Source: Marthasterias glacialis (taxonomy: Eukaryota; Echinodermata; Asteroidea; Forcipulatida; Asteriidae). From it: DNA of 64,000 nucleotides. Below the pieces are notes generated by a model. That model worked only from the letters and a program-made list of their open reading frames with translations. It was not told the origin of the DNA and did no database searches. The first letter of the stretch is position 1. Each line of letters opens with the position of its first letter. Position numbers and translations under genes: made by a program. Where the stretch lies: contig OU452236.1 of NCBI GenBank assembly GCA_911728455.2, positions 5,636,171-5,700,170 of the forward strand. Direction: 5' to 3'. This document shows, one piece after another, positions 24,268-35,086 of this stretch.

Positions 24268-27200
24268 TCAAGGGAAGAAAAATGTAAGACCTTAGGGTTG
24301 TCCATTTGTGGTGATATAGAGAGTCTGCATATCATCCCAAATGTGACACCCTGGCCGTGGTGTTATTTCATCTCTATAAGACCAGAGGATACCGCTTCCC
24401 ATTTTCAAGACTTCACTATCAGTTTTGAACAATCACGCTCCTGACGTTATGTTTTATTAAAAGCACCCATTTGTCAGGAAAATGGCCATGTTTGTACAAG
24501 AAGCAAGTGTCAGGCTACAGAACATGTCGCCTTTGATAAGACTTCATCTAACATGCAGCCTCAGGACTTTCCGGTTTTCTTGATTTTTTTTCATTGATCT
24601 CCCTGTTTTGAAAGAGGCGAAATTTCCACTACAGAGATGAAAGACTCTGCCTTAGTTATGACCAAACCTTCAACTACCTATTTGAAATGATGTAAAGCAT
24701 AAACCTCTTCAGTTTAACATTCTGTTTATTCAGGGGGCTTCATCTCCACACGTAAGAGGAAATGTTATCCAGTTTTCAGGATTGTAAATTTTCATACAAT
24801 TTCACCCCTGAACATGATTGGTGTTGTGCCAATCTTTAGTATGAAGTCCGTCAGTATTAAAAAAAAGAAGATGTTTTTGATGGTTTAGGATGGTTGGGTT
24901 TAATGAAGACTATGACCAATCATATCCGTTGTTATATAGATCCAATAGGTTTTTCATCATTGACTGACCAATGATTGGAGGTGAGGTATCAGAGATTTAA
25001 TCTTTAGAGGGTTTCATTGGACAGTGTAACCAACGACATTTAGACAAATCTTTGAAGGATTGAAAATGCTTTCATTTATGAATGGCATTTCTGTACAATT
25101 TAAAAGAGTTTTTCAGTTAGCTGTTAAATTTGATAGTTGGTACATAAGACATTTATTGGAGGAGCCAATGGAAAATTTTATGATAACTTTCATATTGTTA
25201 AGAGATTCGGTGACAAGATTTTGATGAAAAAATCTTTTAAAAGAAAATTCAGGTATCTTGGGTGATATACATTTTTTTTTCCTCAACTTTTTTTTCCTTT
25301 CTTCTTTTCTCTTTTTTACAAAGAACTTTCTGGTGTGAGATTTTACAATTTTGCCCAGTCAGCAATGATTCAGTTTTTTATTGGTTACTTTTTGAAAGAA
25401 ATGTGGGTAGGGGTCAAACAACATATTTACATATTGTGTAATGGTTGAGATTTTTTTGTTATGGTTGTTTTTTTGTTTCTGTAACTTGACTATTTAGTGG
25501 CTTCAATCGACAATGAAGCCCTGTCATTGGTGGCCTTTGATATTTGAATGCGTGTTTTATAATTGCTGCTCAGGGACTTGTAGCGGTGTGTTGTGCATTT
25601 GCCACTAGCTGGCAATTTAATTATCTTGTGGCTTCCTGTGTTAAACAAAGGACCACCAAATAAGTTTTAATCTGTTTAGTGTAGCTGATCTTGCTTTTCA
25701 TTCCCAAATGTGGAAACAAAGATTGAACTGATCTTTTTTGTACAAACATTGGTGCTAAGATGTGACAGCACGGCTAGCGTTAGGTATTAGATAGTGTAGT
25801 GAAATAGCATAAAAAATAATAGATAAACTCACTTCAAATTGGGGCTTCCAGGTATGGCTGATCCTAAATCCATAGTGTATTAAAATTGATTTTATGATGG
25901 TATAGGCAGTGTTCTAAAGTACTTTGAGGGGAAAAATGTGAATTCATTTTGTATGAGAAGATTTCATCAACTCTGGTTCGTGCAAAAAGTATTGTGAAAA
26001 TGTGTGGTTCAAGTTAACACTTATTATAACTTGACTTAAATGTACTTTGAATGACAAGCTTTGTGTTTTGTTTCACTTTTATGAAGTAGCGTTTGAGTAC
26101 GTCTTAATTGAAAGGTTGTAGGTTCCATTTCTACTGGAGTCATTTCTGCTTCATATGAAACCAGCTGACCTGTTGTCAGTCCCAGATAAGCTCAAGGTTG
26201 AAGTGGTTTAAACTGAAGAACGTTGGTTTGACTTCTGTCCAATTCACGTGTGGAGTTTTGATGGTGAAGAGGCAATTTTAATTTCATTGTTTTTTCGCAA
26301 CCTAATGGTAAAACAAAGTTGGTTATTTGGGTTAAAAAAACAAAGTCAATCAAGAATGTGTCTTGTGCATGAGGTTTATCCAAAACATAAAAAATTGTTG
26401 GGTGAAATTTATTGTTTACAATTAAAATCATTACAATGTGTTAATGTTATTTTCATGATAGCTATCTTTTTCATTTTTTTATCGTGCCAACCATTCTTAT
26501 GGATAAGAATTTTGAGTTTTATTTGTAAGCCTGGCAAAACTGTCAACAAGGGGAACCATTTTATTTTCTGTTTTGAAGATTGTTTGTCAAATTAAGTTAC
26601 TTAAATGGTCACACCATTTCTGTTTGGTTCCCAGGATGCCTAGTAAAGAATCCCTCTGATGTTTTACATTGCCAGAAGCGCCAGTCTTTGTTTGAAAACT
26701 TGCGTCATGTGTAATCTAATGATATTAAAGTCAAAGAAAGCAAGAGGTACACGTTGCACGATTTTGTTTGAAGGGACAAAAGAAAATTTTATTAGTTTTC
26801 ATTCTTTTAAACTATCAAATAATTGTTCTCGTTTGTTTTCTTTGTGTTAATACAAATTACTTGAATCAAGTTTTGCTTATCAAATGATGTAAAGAAAATA
26901 TCCATTGTTGGCTTAGTAATCTGTTAAAATTCTTAAGGTAGAGAACCTCCAGAAAATCTGGCACTATTGGCAAGGATCTTACTTGTTCTTAATTTGATTG
27001 ACAGTATATATTCTGAGTAAGCTAGAGGTAATCTTTTGTAAAGTAAGTATAGATTGTTATTTGCCAAAATGCTTGTAGTTTGCTTGGTTTTATTTATTTG
27101 TGATTTAAGCCCAAGATGTTTAAGAAGTTAATTCAGAATGTGTAAATTTAATGATTTTATGTGAGAAATATGAGGGAATTTGCACTCACTGTTCATTCAC

Positions 27201-27605
27201 AGTATTTGTCAATCTCTTGGAGATTTTGTAAAATTTACTTTATTAGTTAAACTCAAAAGAAGTAAAAAGTTAGCTAGAGTAGTTAAAGCATTCAGTAAAA
27301 ACATTACTTTTATCAGTTTGAGCATGCTTTAAGAAGTTTACGTCATATCATTTTTTTCTTTTAAATGTTTACTTTATTTAAAACTTTTGTACAAGAATTC
27401 AAAAATTAGAGATAACCTTTTTTCTTTTTCTTTTTTTAAGAAACAAATAAAATGACCTTTCTTAGCACATCAAGTAGTACTGTGCAGAAAGTTCTGTACA
27501 AGATTTACTTGTGTCTAAAGGGTATGTTAATCAATGTATCTAAATTTGGGATGGCAAAAAAAAACTTGTCGGAGGGATGCTCATCACACTCTGGACGAGC
27601 AGGGC

Positions 27606-27742
27606 AGGGTTTCACAAAGAGCTAAGATTGATCTTAAGTTGTTTATCAACCTGAATAGCTAAGCAAAGTGTGATGTAACAAATCACTATGGTAATACTGA
27701 CAACACATCTTAAGATGAATCTTAATGATTTGTGAAGTCAAC
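27606..27742. repeat. Palindromic MITE, family A
   Basis: It begins agggtttcacaaagagctaa and ends ttaatgatttgtgaagtca. The interior matches the other family A copies (gctaagcaaagtgtgatgt). Confidence 0.65.
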
Positions 27743-28719
27743 CCCAGCTTCTCCCAATACACAAGTGAAATTTCCTGTATCCCCGAAATGACTTACAATT
27801 TTTACCCTTCCTGCCTCAGCTTGGTTACGTTAAGTTGGATGGAAGAAAAACAAGATGGCTGTACTCTGTCTTGAACTAAAGTCTAACAGTGAACATATCC
27901 TTTAAAAGATGAAAATTCCTTTTCCTTCTCAAAGTTGCTGACAGTATTGCTTGACTATCTTGTATCCCAAGCAGTAATACACAAGGTTTGGCATGCACAG
28001 ATGTCCCTTTTTGCGCCATAGAAATCTAAACGCACTTAATTTTAATTCCTCTGTAAAAGTTGCACTGATGCAGACAGCTAATTTAAAAAGAACTCTTTAA
28101 AGGTGCGGGTGTTCTCAGGATCTTAAACTGAGTAGCAAAACAGCCCACAAGGAATCCTTGTAAATCTTACCTCAATTTTGTTTATGGTACATAGTCAACT
28201 GACGTAATGGTTATATTTTCATTATTTGTAAGAGCTGCTCTTTTCACCTTTTTCCCCTTCATTTTTAAATAGCTTTACCCTTCCTTGCATTTTGCTAGTA
28301 AACTTTTCTGCGACACAAAAAGTTGCCTGTACTGGAAAATTTTACCCTGTATAGGCACTCCACATAAACTTAAATAACTGATTTACTTCACTGTTTATGG
28401 TATGAGTATAAAGACTAAGCTTTGAGTTCTGTGTATTTGTGTACTCACTCTAAGTGTTACAAGAAACAAATTTTATCACTGCATTTATTTCAGATTTTGT
28501 AAAAAAAAAAAAAAAAAAATACAACTGTTATTTCTGGACAAAAAAATTAAAAACATAATATGCATTGTTGCCATGTAAATATTTAATAAAACAGTGTCCA
28601 AAATAGCCTTTGCTATAGTTATAAAGTCTAGTGTTATTTCATTGTCAGATAACTCTTCCTTCGGAAAAAAACTTAGCCGGTGTAAACTGCTTACCAACCA
28701 CAAGGACCTGTTGTATAAA

Positions 28720-28952
28720 TCAGGGATGAGAGTTGATGTCTGTGAAAATTCTTGAAAATGGCTTGCAGGCCTGGGTCCCCACTTAGTTCTGACTCTGAAC
28801 CTCCCAGATGTTTACAGGTTTACAGACTCTGTGCATCACCAGAAACACATTGTTTGGACACAATGTGGACTATTTCTCTCTCCCTTTGGTGATCGCTTTA
28901 CTTCTTTCAAGAAAATTTTAATGCTCAAGGAGATTTAGAAAAAATCATGAAA
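28720..28952. repeat. Repeat family G, copy 2
   Basis: It starts cagggatgagagttgatgtc and follows copy 1 (4866-5126) segment by segment: aggcctgggtccc, gaacctcccagatgtttaca, acacaatgtggactatttct, atgctcaaggagattt. The right end has decayed. Confidence 0.6.
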
Positions 28953-29339
28953 ACTTGCATATCTGATATATGCAAAAAATTGTTAATGGCCTCGCGTTTC
29001 GACCCTAGCAGAGTCTTTCTCAAAGGCTAAATGACAACACAACACATAAACTCTTCCTACTGTTAGAGAGGCAGGGTTGTTATTAGACCCGGCTTGGTCA
29101 TGAAAGTTTGCCAATTCTAGGGTTACTCAGATCATTACAATCAATCAATCAATCGACCACATAGACATCTTGGGTCCTTTAGTGTGGCCTGATTCATGAG
29201 CTTGTTTTCTGTATTCTCTGCATCTCTGCCCCACCATGATATATCCTTGTTTGATTCCCTGTCCTCACAATAAAGATTACAGGTGCTGACAATTCAAAGG
29301 TACCAAACTATTTCTTCCAGCCTCATTCTGGCTAAGTGC

Positions 29340-29510
29340 GTTTGTACATAAGGCCCTTTTCAAAACCAAGACAGTAGCTTAGGCTTGGGCTTCTTCGTTA
29401 AAATTGAAAGCGCACACTTACAGTTTGTGACTTCAAAAAAGGCAGATGGTGCAAAGCCCCAGCCGTGGTTTAAAAACTAGCCTAAGAAAACCAAGATGGC
29501 CGCACCGGCG
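29340..29510. repeat. Family C-like inverted-repeat element (degraded)
   Basis: The right end ccaagatggccgcaccggcg matches the family C terminus. The left end around cccttttcaaaaccaagaca is weak. It lies just past the ACTR5 stop, in its probable 3' UTR. Confidence 0.4.
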
Positions 29511-29556
29511 AATGGTCCATTACAACTGAATGAAGTATCTAAAGCCTGAACACTCA

Positions 29557-32500
29557 TCATGATCGCACCACACCAGGAATCGCTTTGCATCTATTGGATG
29601 CGATGTGCTCCTTAAGGTAGTCTCCTCCTTTCTCAAGATATTCCTCCCGAGTCACAAACCCATCATTGGCTGAAAGAGCATTGGTGGACCATTTCTTAGC
29701 TCCATGCCAGGCATCAAGAACAGGATCTCCTATAAATAATGGGAATAATATTCAATAAGTAACTTTTTCCATGCAACTAATGCTTTATGGAAAGAATCAT
29801 CTCATCTCATCAATGTAGATATTTGGGTTGAAAAAGAATGTTCCTCCATCAGTTCCAGATAGTGCTAGGACCCGACCTGATGACATCAGAGTTCGATTTC
29901 ACAAAGAACTAAGACTGATCTTAAGATACGTAGTAATCTTAAAAGCAAACTGTGATGTCAAACAGTGCAAATCACTATGGTGACTCTGACAACTCCTCTT
30001 ACGATGAATCTCAGTGTTTTGTGAAATCAAGCCCTGGCGCACCTGTTCTGATGACATCAGGTGCACCTGTTCTGATGACATCAGGTGCACCTGTTCTGAT
30101 GACATCAGATGCACATGTTCTGATGACATCATCAGGTGTGCCTGTTCTGATGACATCATCAGGTGTGCATGTTCTGATGACATCATCAGGTGTGCCTGTT
30201 CTGATGACATCAGGTGCATGGGGCATACAGATCTTACCTGCTCGGATGACTTGAAAAGTTGATTGGAATGGCCGCATTGCCATTAGTTCAGTCTCTATCC
30301 TCTCCTTCATGTTAGGATACATCATGTTACCTCCAGTCAGAAATACCCTCTGGATCAAACAAAGCATAATACTCATTATATCGGTACACTCAGAAGCAAC
30401 CTCGCTTATCAATGAGTATCACTCATAGCATGGATAACTATGGGATCAATAGTGATTAGGTCAAGCAAGGTCTCAGCTACAGGTTACTCTTTAGAGTCTA
30501 CCAATCAAACCAGTCAAACAGATGATTACCTCACCTGTGCCAGCCTATCTTGCGTCTTACTGTCATAACTTCTTAACACATGATCCAAGGTTTCAGCCAG
30601 TCCGGCCTGATCATGACCAATGATGGACGGTTGGAACAGGATCTCTGGGATACGAATTCTCTCTACACCGAGTTGAAGCTGGTAGTACTCAGCAAGGTCA
30701 AAGGTCATCCTGGGAGTAGGTTGGGGACTAGTTTCTTTGCTGTGGAGAGGGGATCATTACTTCAGATTTACTGTTTGTCCAGAACAGAGTACACCTTTTA
30801 GTGTAGATGGAAAGGAAGGTTTTTGTGCAGATTACAAAGCTCACTATCTACCTGTCCCTTAGGACTCAGAATCTGAAGATTGGGAGACTGGGGAAGCAAA
30901 ACTAGGCAAACCTCATCTCCATTTAGCTGGTATAAATTAAGACACAATTTGGTTGTATTTTACCTGTCATAGTCTTGATCGACATCTCTCAGTAGCAGAT
31001 CAAGATCACATAACTTCCCCTTTTCAGATTCGTTATCACTTCCATCACCCTCTGGGATCTGTGTGAAGTTACCATGGTAATATGTTAATGTAAGTTACCT
31101 TTACAACAATAATTAGATTCACTTTCAACTCAATAATTTCTCAAGAAAGATTGTACCTCAAATTACCCGTAAAAAAATTCTGTTCCACTCTGCACCCACC
31201 TTTGATTGAGTCTCCTGCGATTGGTCAACCTGGGAAAGCTCTAGCTGTGATTGGCTGGTATGTGCTGACTCTACTCCAGATATCTTATCTTTGATCTTCT
31301 GAATGGTTCCTGAAATCTTGTCAATCATAGACTGTAACTCCGCCCCTGAGGAGTATCCAAGCTCCTGTAATGCCCTCTGATGTCAAAGCATTGAACAAAT
31401 ATAAGGAGAATGAAAGCCATTTGTCATTTAAAAGTATTTGATGATAAAAATGGTGTTGGTACCATTCAACCTCAGAACAAAGTAGTCTAATGCTGTAATC
31501 TTTGAGAAATTTGAGTTTGAATTAAGTGTTGTAAAGGATTTCTTGAAATTGTGCCCCGAGAAAGACCCAACCTCATACATGGTGTGATATCAGCTCTTGT
31601 GGATAATAGATCTTTTATCTCTGAATAACCATGCAAGACATACACACACCTGATAACCTTCTTCATCTTCATCTTCAAGGAGTTCTTGAACACTCTTCAA
31701 TTGTTGCTGCCTATCCTCTTCAGCAGCGAGCTGCAAATATATTTAAAAAAACATAAAGCTCACCTGGCTACCTAGTGTCATGAAGTACAATTTTTTGCAC
31801 AGTCCTAAAAAATCGAATTCAAAGACAAGTTCCCAAATCCACACACCATTTACCAATTTCTTCAAGTACTCATCTTCATCTCATGTTTGCATTTCCCCCC
31901 TTTTTGTGCATTTTAAAAACTTGGATTCTTGGAGTCGTCATTGCTCTGTACTTTTGTTGTTCTTTTACAAGTAAACAAATTACACTAATGGATTAGACTC
32001 TTTTCAAGGCTGTCCTCTCTTACTCTTTCTTCTCTCCTCTTAGCATTGATCTCCTTGAGGCGTTTTATCTGCTGTTGTTTCTTGTCTTGTTTCTTATCCT
32101 CGGAGGACCATCCAGGCAACTAAGAAAGAGAAATAAAGTTCACTAAAAATCTCCTTGTTCAAGTTATTTTTCAAACTCTTACCCTGAGTAAAGATATGTT
32201 CTTAAAGAGACAACACATCAATGGCAAAAGAAACCTAAGTACAAACTAATCAAATTTATTTTTAACAATACCGTTTGTCTACAGTGTATTTAAACTTACG
32301 GGTGTAAATGGTAGTTGTATTCTATGCATGTGTTTATCACAGTAGGGTAACGACTGCCAGTCATTCACTTCTGCGTTGTAGTCCACTGCTACATATGTGT
32401 GCTCATTCACAAGCTCCTGCAAGTCAAATAAGTTTAAAGCCATGTCTGTATTCCTGGCTTGGACTGTGGCTATGGCTATGGCCAGATTACTGAACAGTCC

Positions 32501-35086
32501 TATTCTTCAATGTTACAGCCATAGCCAAAAGTCGCTTGAATTGAACATGGCCTAAGATGTTGTTACAGCATTGAGATACTACATTCTAAACTCAGATAAC
32601 TCTTCAACTCTAACTAAACACCAGCTGTTTAATTGATACCAACCGCTAAGCAAAATATTATCTCTATCCTGTTGGTAAGGGCTGACGTTTTGGAGAGGGA
32701 AGTGCAGTGTGACGAATGTTCATGTCCATGTATGTATACCATTTGCACTTCCAGCTCCTAAACATCATCACTTACCAACAGGATGAATCACAAATCATAT
32801 CAGCAATATTAAGATAGGTGCGTTTTAGTAGATTGGACCCAGGGTGTAAATTTCAAAAAGCAGTTCCACAGTGAAAAATTGCTTACCCAAGTACAGAATA
32901 CCAGTAAGAACCAGTAAGAACATGTCAATTTAATATCTGCTAACCTGTTTTTGCTAAGCAAAATTTTTTGTGCTCAGCAGCTTCACAAAAACCTGATCAT
33001 GTACGATTTACAAATAATCCGTACCTCGGCTCTACTCAAATTAATAGCAGCAAAATGTGCTGGGTATTTGAGTTGCAGCAACTTATGCATGAACGCCGCT
33101 GAATGCAGACCACCGACATTGACTCGTCGACAGTGTGTGCTGTCTATTTTGCCTTGAATCATGGGAAGGATATGGGTAGTCTGGTAACCAGAAGAGAGTA
33201 CCAGACCATCAGAGGTTCCTGTAATTTAAAGAGAATGTTTTTTTAATCTGGCATTTAAAGAGGAGGGGCAAATGATAAAGGTAGCTATCATAATGAAAGT
33301 AAGGTTGTGTCTGATTTAAAACTTCAGCAGCGGCTACGGCTAGAATGCTGAAAGGTCCTATTCTTCAATCTTGTCATTACAGCCAATGGCCACAGCTGTA
33401 GCAGAAGTTGCTTGATTCAGATGCGATAAGAAAAAAAACAAGAAGAAAAACAACAACACATAATTATACATTTTGACATTACCTGAGTCCGGGAAGTTAT
33501 GATAGAAGCTGAACAAACTGTCCACACCAAAAGCCACTTTAGGAATATGGTAGCACTCAAATAACAACTCTGACATCACTGAAAAAGAAAACATCATAAT
33601 TACATTGCTGCATGATTCAACATTTTCATTTTCTTTTACACCTGCTTCTTTACCATGTAAGAATAGCTAACATGGAATGTTATTTGTTTTTGTCAAGGGC
33701 CATTCATAAACAGTTTTATTATCATCTGTAAGTTTCTTACACAATTTTTTTTTCAGAATGATCTTTTGTTCCCAAATTCTACCATGTCCACTTGAAATCT
33801 TGCACAACTCATCCGGCCAACCCCCACATGCTAAGTAAGAGCTAGCACTAGTTTTGTTCAACACTTGAATTGACTTACACTGCCTGCAGTAGCTCGGATT
33901 ACAAACTGTCTCCGTCAGTACAAGCGGATGCTTGACAGCACCCTCTGTGTCCAGATCAAGATGCGTAAAGATGTGATCAAACACAAGCTCCTGAGAGTCG
34001 TAATTTGTCACCACATCACGGTCGAATTGTGTCTTCAGCAACCATCGTACTGTCTCCACATTAGGAATGTCGTTTCCGATTTGAGACTCAAAGTCTTTCT
34101 TTCCTCGTTGGCGGGCAATTAAGCTAGGGAAGACAAGACGAGGGGAAGGATCGCTGGCCCAGCCCACTCTGCAGTAACAAGATCCTTGAGACCAACATAG
34201 AGATAAGACCATAATTCAAAAAACAGCATAGTAAAAACTAAAACTCTAATAACTACTTGAAATCCTTCATCCGGATTTACCTGGTTCTGAGTTGATGGAT
34301 GAAGAACTGCACACCCAAACAAGCAGCCTGGAACAATACTTTGTAAAATACATTACATGTATGTGTTGTCATTAGTCATTTATAAACAAGGTTTTACTAT
34401 ACTTGACCTCTACATATCAATGCACAGCACTCAGCAGTGCTCAAGTTTTTGAACTGCGTAATGTTTGATTCAACAACTTTGACAACATACAAGTCTGCTT
34501 ATCAGTCAGAGCATGGCACTGTCGCATACTTACCATTATCAATGACGAGTGGAGTGTCACTCCCTCTAACAGCTGCTGGATACTCATGATATTCATCAGG
34601 AGTGATGTTAAGATGACCATCTCGGAACTTGAAGGTGTCATTTGATTCTGCAACATGAATAAACAAAATAAAATACAAATAAAAAACTTGATTCATGCAA
34701 ACAAGAACTAGTTGTTTCTGCAAACATATGCTCAATGACTAAAACAAGTTTGAGGATCTTTTCATCCTATTCATAGAGAATAGAATTTTTTTTGTTGGAA
34801 ATTATTGCAAAATTGATACTGGATTACTGATGATACACAATTTGGGAAATTGCTGTACACTTCATCTTGCCATACATGCCATACCATTTGGCTAGTTGCG
34901 ATAATCGTAACCCTCCATCTATTTAATTTGCCATCTTCTTATCATCTTCATTTTAACAATATTTACAATATAAATATAAGTAATATCATTTTGATAAAAT
35001 TTCAATTTTTAAAACATGAGAAAATGATTAAAATAGGGGGAAACTGTTGCAGACGAACCTGTCATGTTGTTCGTGGACGCTGACAT
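29557..35086 (-). CDS. ACTR5: Actin-related protein 5 (ARP5), complete
   Basis: ARP5 is a nuclear actin-fold subunit of the INO80 chromatin remodeller, where it works with IES6 in nucleosome sliding. Thirteen exons join in phase: 35086-35059, 34647-34534, 34184-33879, 33578-33483, 33218-33025, 32416-32300, 32119-32024, 31730-31650, 31376-31200, 31058-30964, 30709-30535, 30349-30238 and 29729-29557. They encode 587 residues; human ARP5 is 607. Phosphate loop 1 is [15 protein letters not shown] (about 45-59), then VLTETVCNP (about 138), [20 protein letters not shown] (about 152-171), phosphate loop 2 [12 protein letters not shown] (about 186) and [18 protein letters not shown] (about 495). The SSGYQ loop lacks the actin catalytic Asp, as in human ARP5. 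The ARP5-specific charged, coiled-coil insert spans about 285-435. The C-terminus keeps DAWHGAKKW and [10 protein letters not shown], then ends earlier than human. Exon 1 has only 28 coding bases; its ATG is chosen by phase and a good donor, so it is the least certain part. Confidence 0.95.
29894..30032. repeat. Palindromic MITE, family A
   Basis: It begins cgatttcacaaagaactaag and ends tcagtgttttgtgaaatc, with atcttaaaagcaaactgtga in the middle. The flank on the left contains ctgatgacatcag, the same word that forms the core of the adjacent minisatellite. Confidence 0.65.
30037..30213. repeat. 24/27-bp minisatellite in ACTR5 intron 12
   Basis: Seven head-to-tail units are seen: 30037-30060, 30061-30084, 30085-30108 (24 bp each), 30109-30135, 30136-30162, 30163-30189 (27 bp each) and 30190-30213 (24 bp). 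The 27-bp units carry an extra ATC-type triplet. Each unit contains CTGATGACATCAG, a perfect palindrome around one central base, or its expanded form. The array ends 24 bp from the donor of ACTR5 exon 12. Confidence 0.95.
32441..32550. repeat. Palindromic element, family D
   Basis: It opens aagccatgtctgtattcctg with ggctatggctatggcc and closes tacagccatagccaaaagtc and gaacatggcct. It lies in ACTR5 intron 5, just upstream of exon 6. Confidence 0.6.
33302..33425. repeat. Palindromic element, family D
   Basis: It opens aaggttgtgtctgatttaaa with agcggctacggctagaatgc and closes ggccacagctgtagcagaag and tgattcagatgcg. The copy at 45374-45495 shares the middle block cctattcttcaat. It lies in ACTR5 intron 4. 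Confidence 0.65.

Larger units (their letters stand above)
23927..29556. other. Convergent intergenic region and 3' UTRs
   Basis: UCK (plus) and ACTR5 (minus) end toward each other with 5.6 kb between stop codons. Plus-strand AATAAA signals occur at 24262-24267, 27446-27451 and 28585-28590, so UCK could have a short or very long 3' UTR. A minus-strand signal (TTTATT on plus) lies at 28484-28489 for ACTR5, about 1 kb past its stop. Repeats are present at 27606-27742 (family A), 27760-27860 and 29340-29510 (family C fragments) and 28720-28952 (family G). The ORFs here (for example 26248-26595) are AT-rich and unlike any protein I recognise. Confidence 0.6.

Noticed and set aside
26248..26595. 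Plus-strand ORF of 115 codons in the UCK/ACTR5 interval
   Set aside because: AT-rich, Phe/Ile/Leu-rich, no recognisable domain, and within a likely 3' UTR or intergenic stretch.
29952..30262. Plus-strand ORFs of 82-100 codons with repeated peptides
   Set aside because: They are by-products of the 24/27-bp array, whose unit lengths keep several frames open; nothing else supports a plus-strand gene.
34119..34322. ORF beside ACTR5 exon 3 on the minus strand
   Set aside because: The true exon 3 is 34184-33879 in another frame, matching the actin phosphate loop; the extra ORF has no match.
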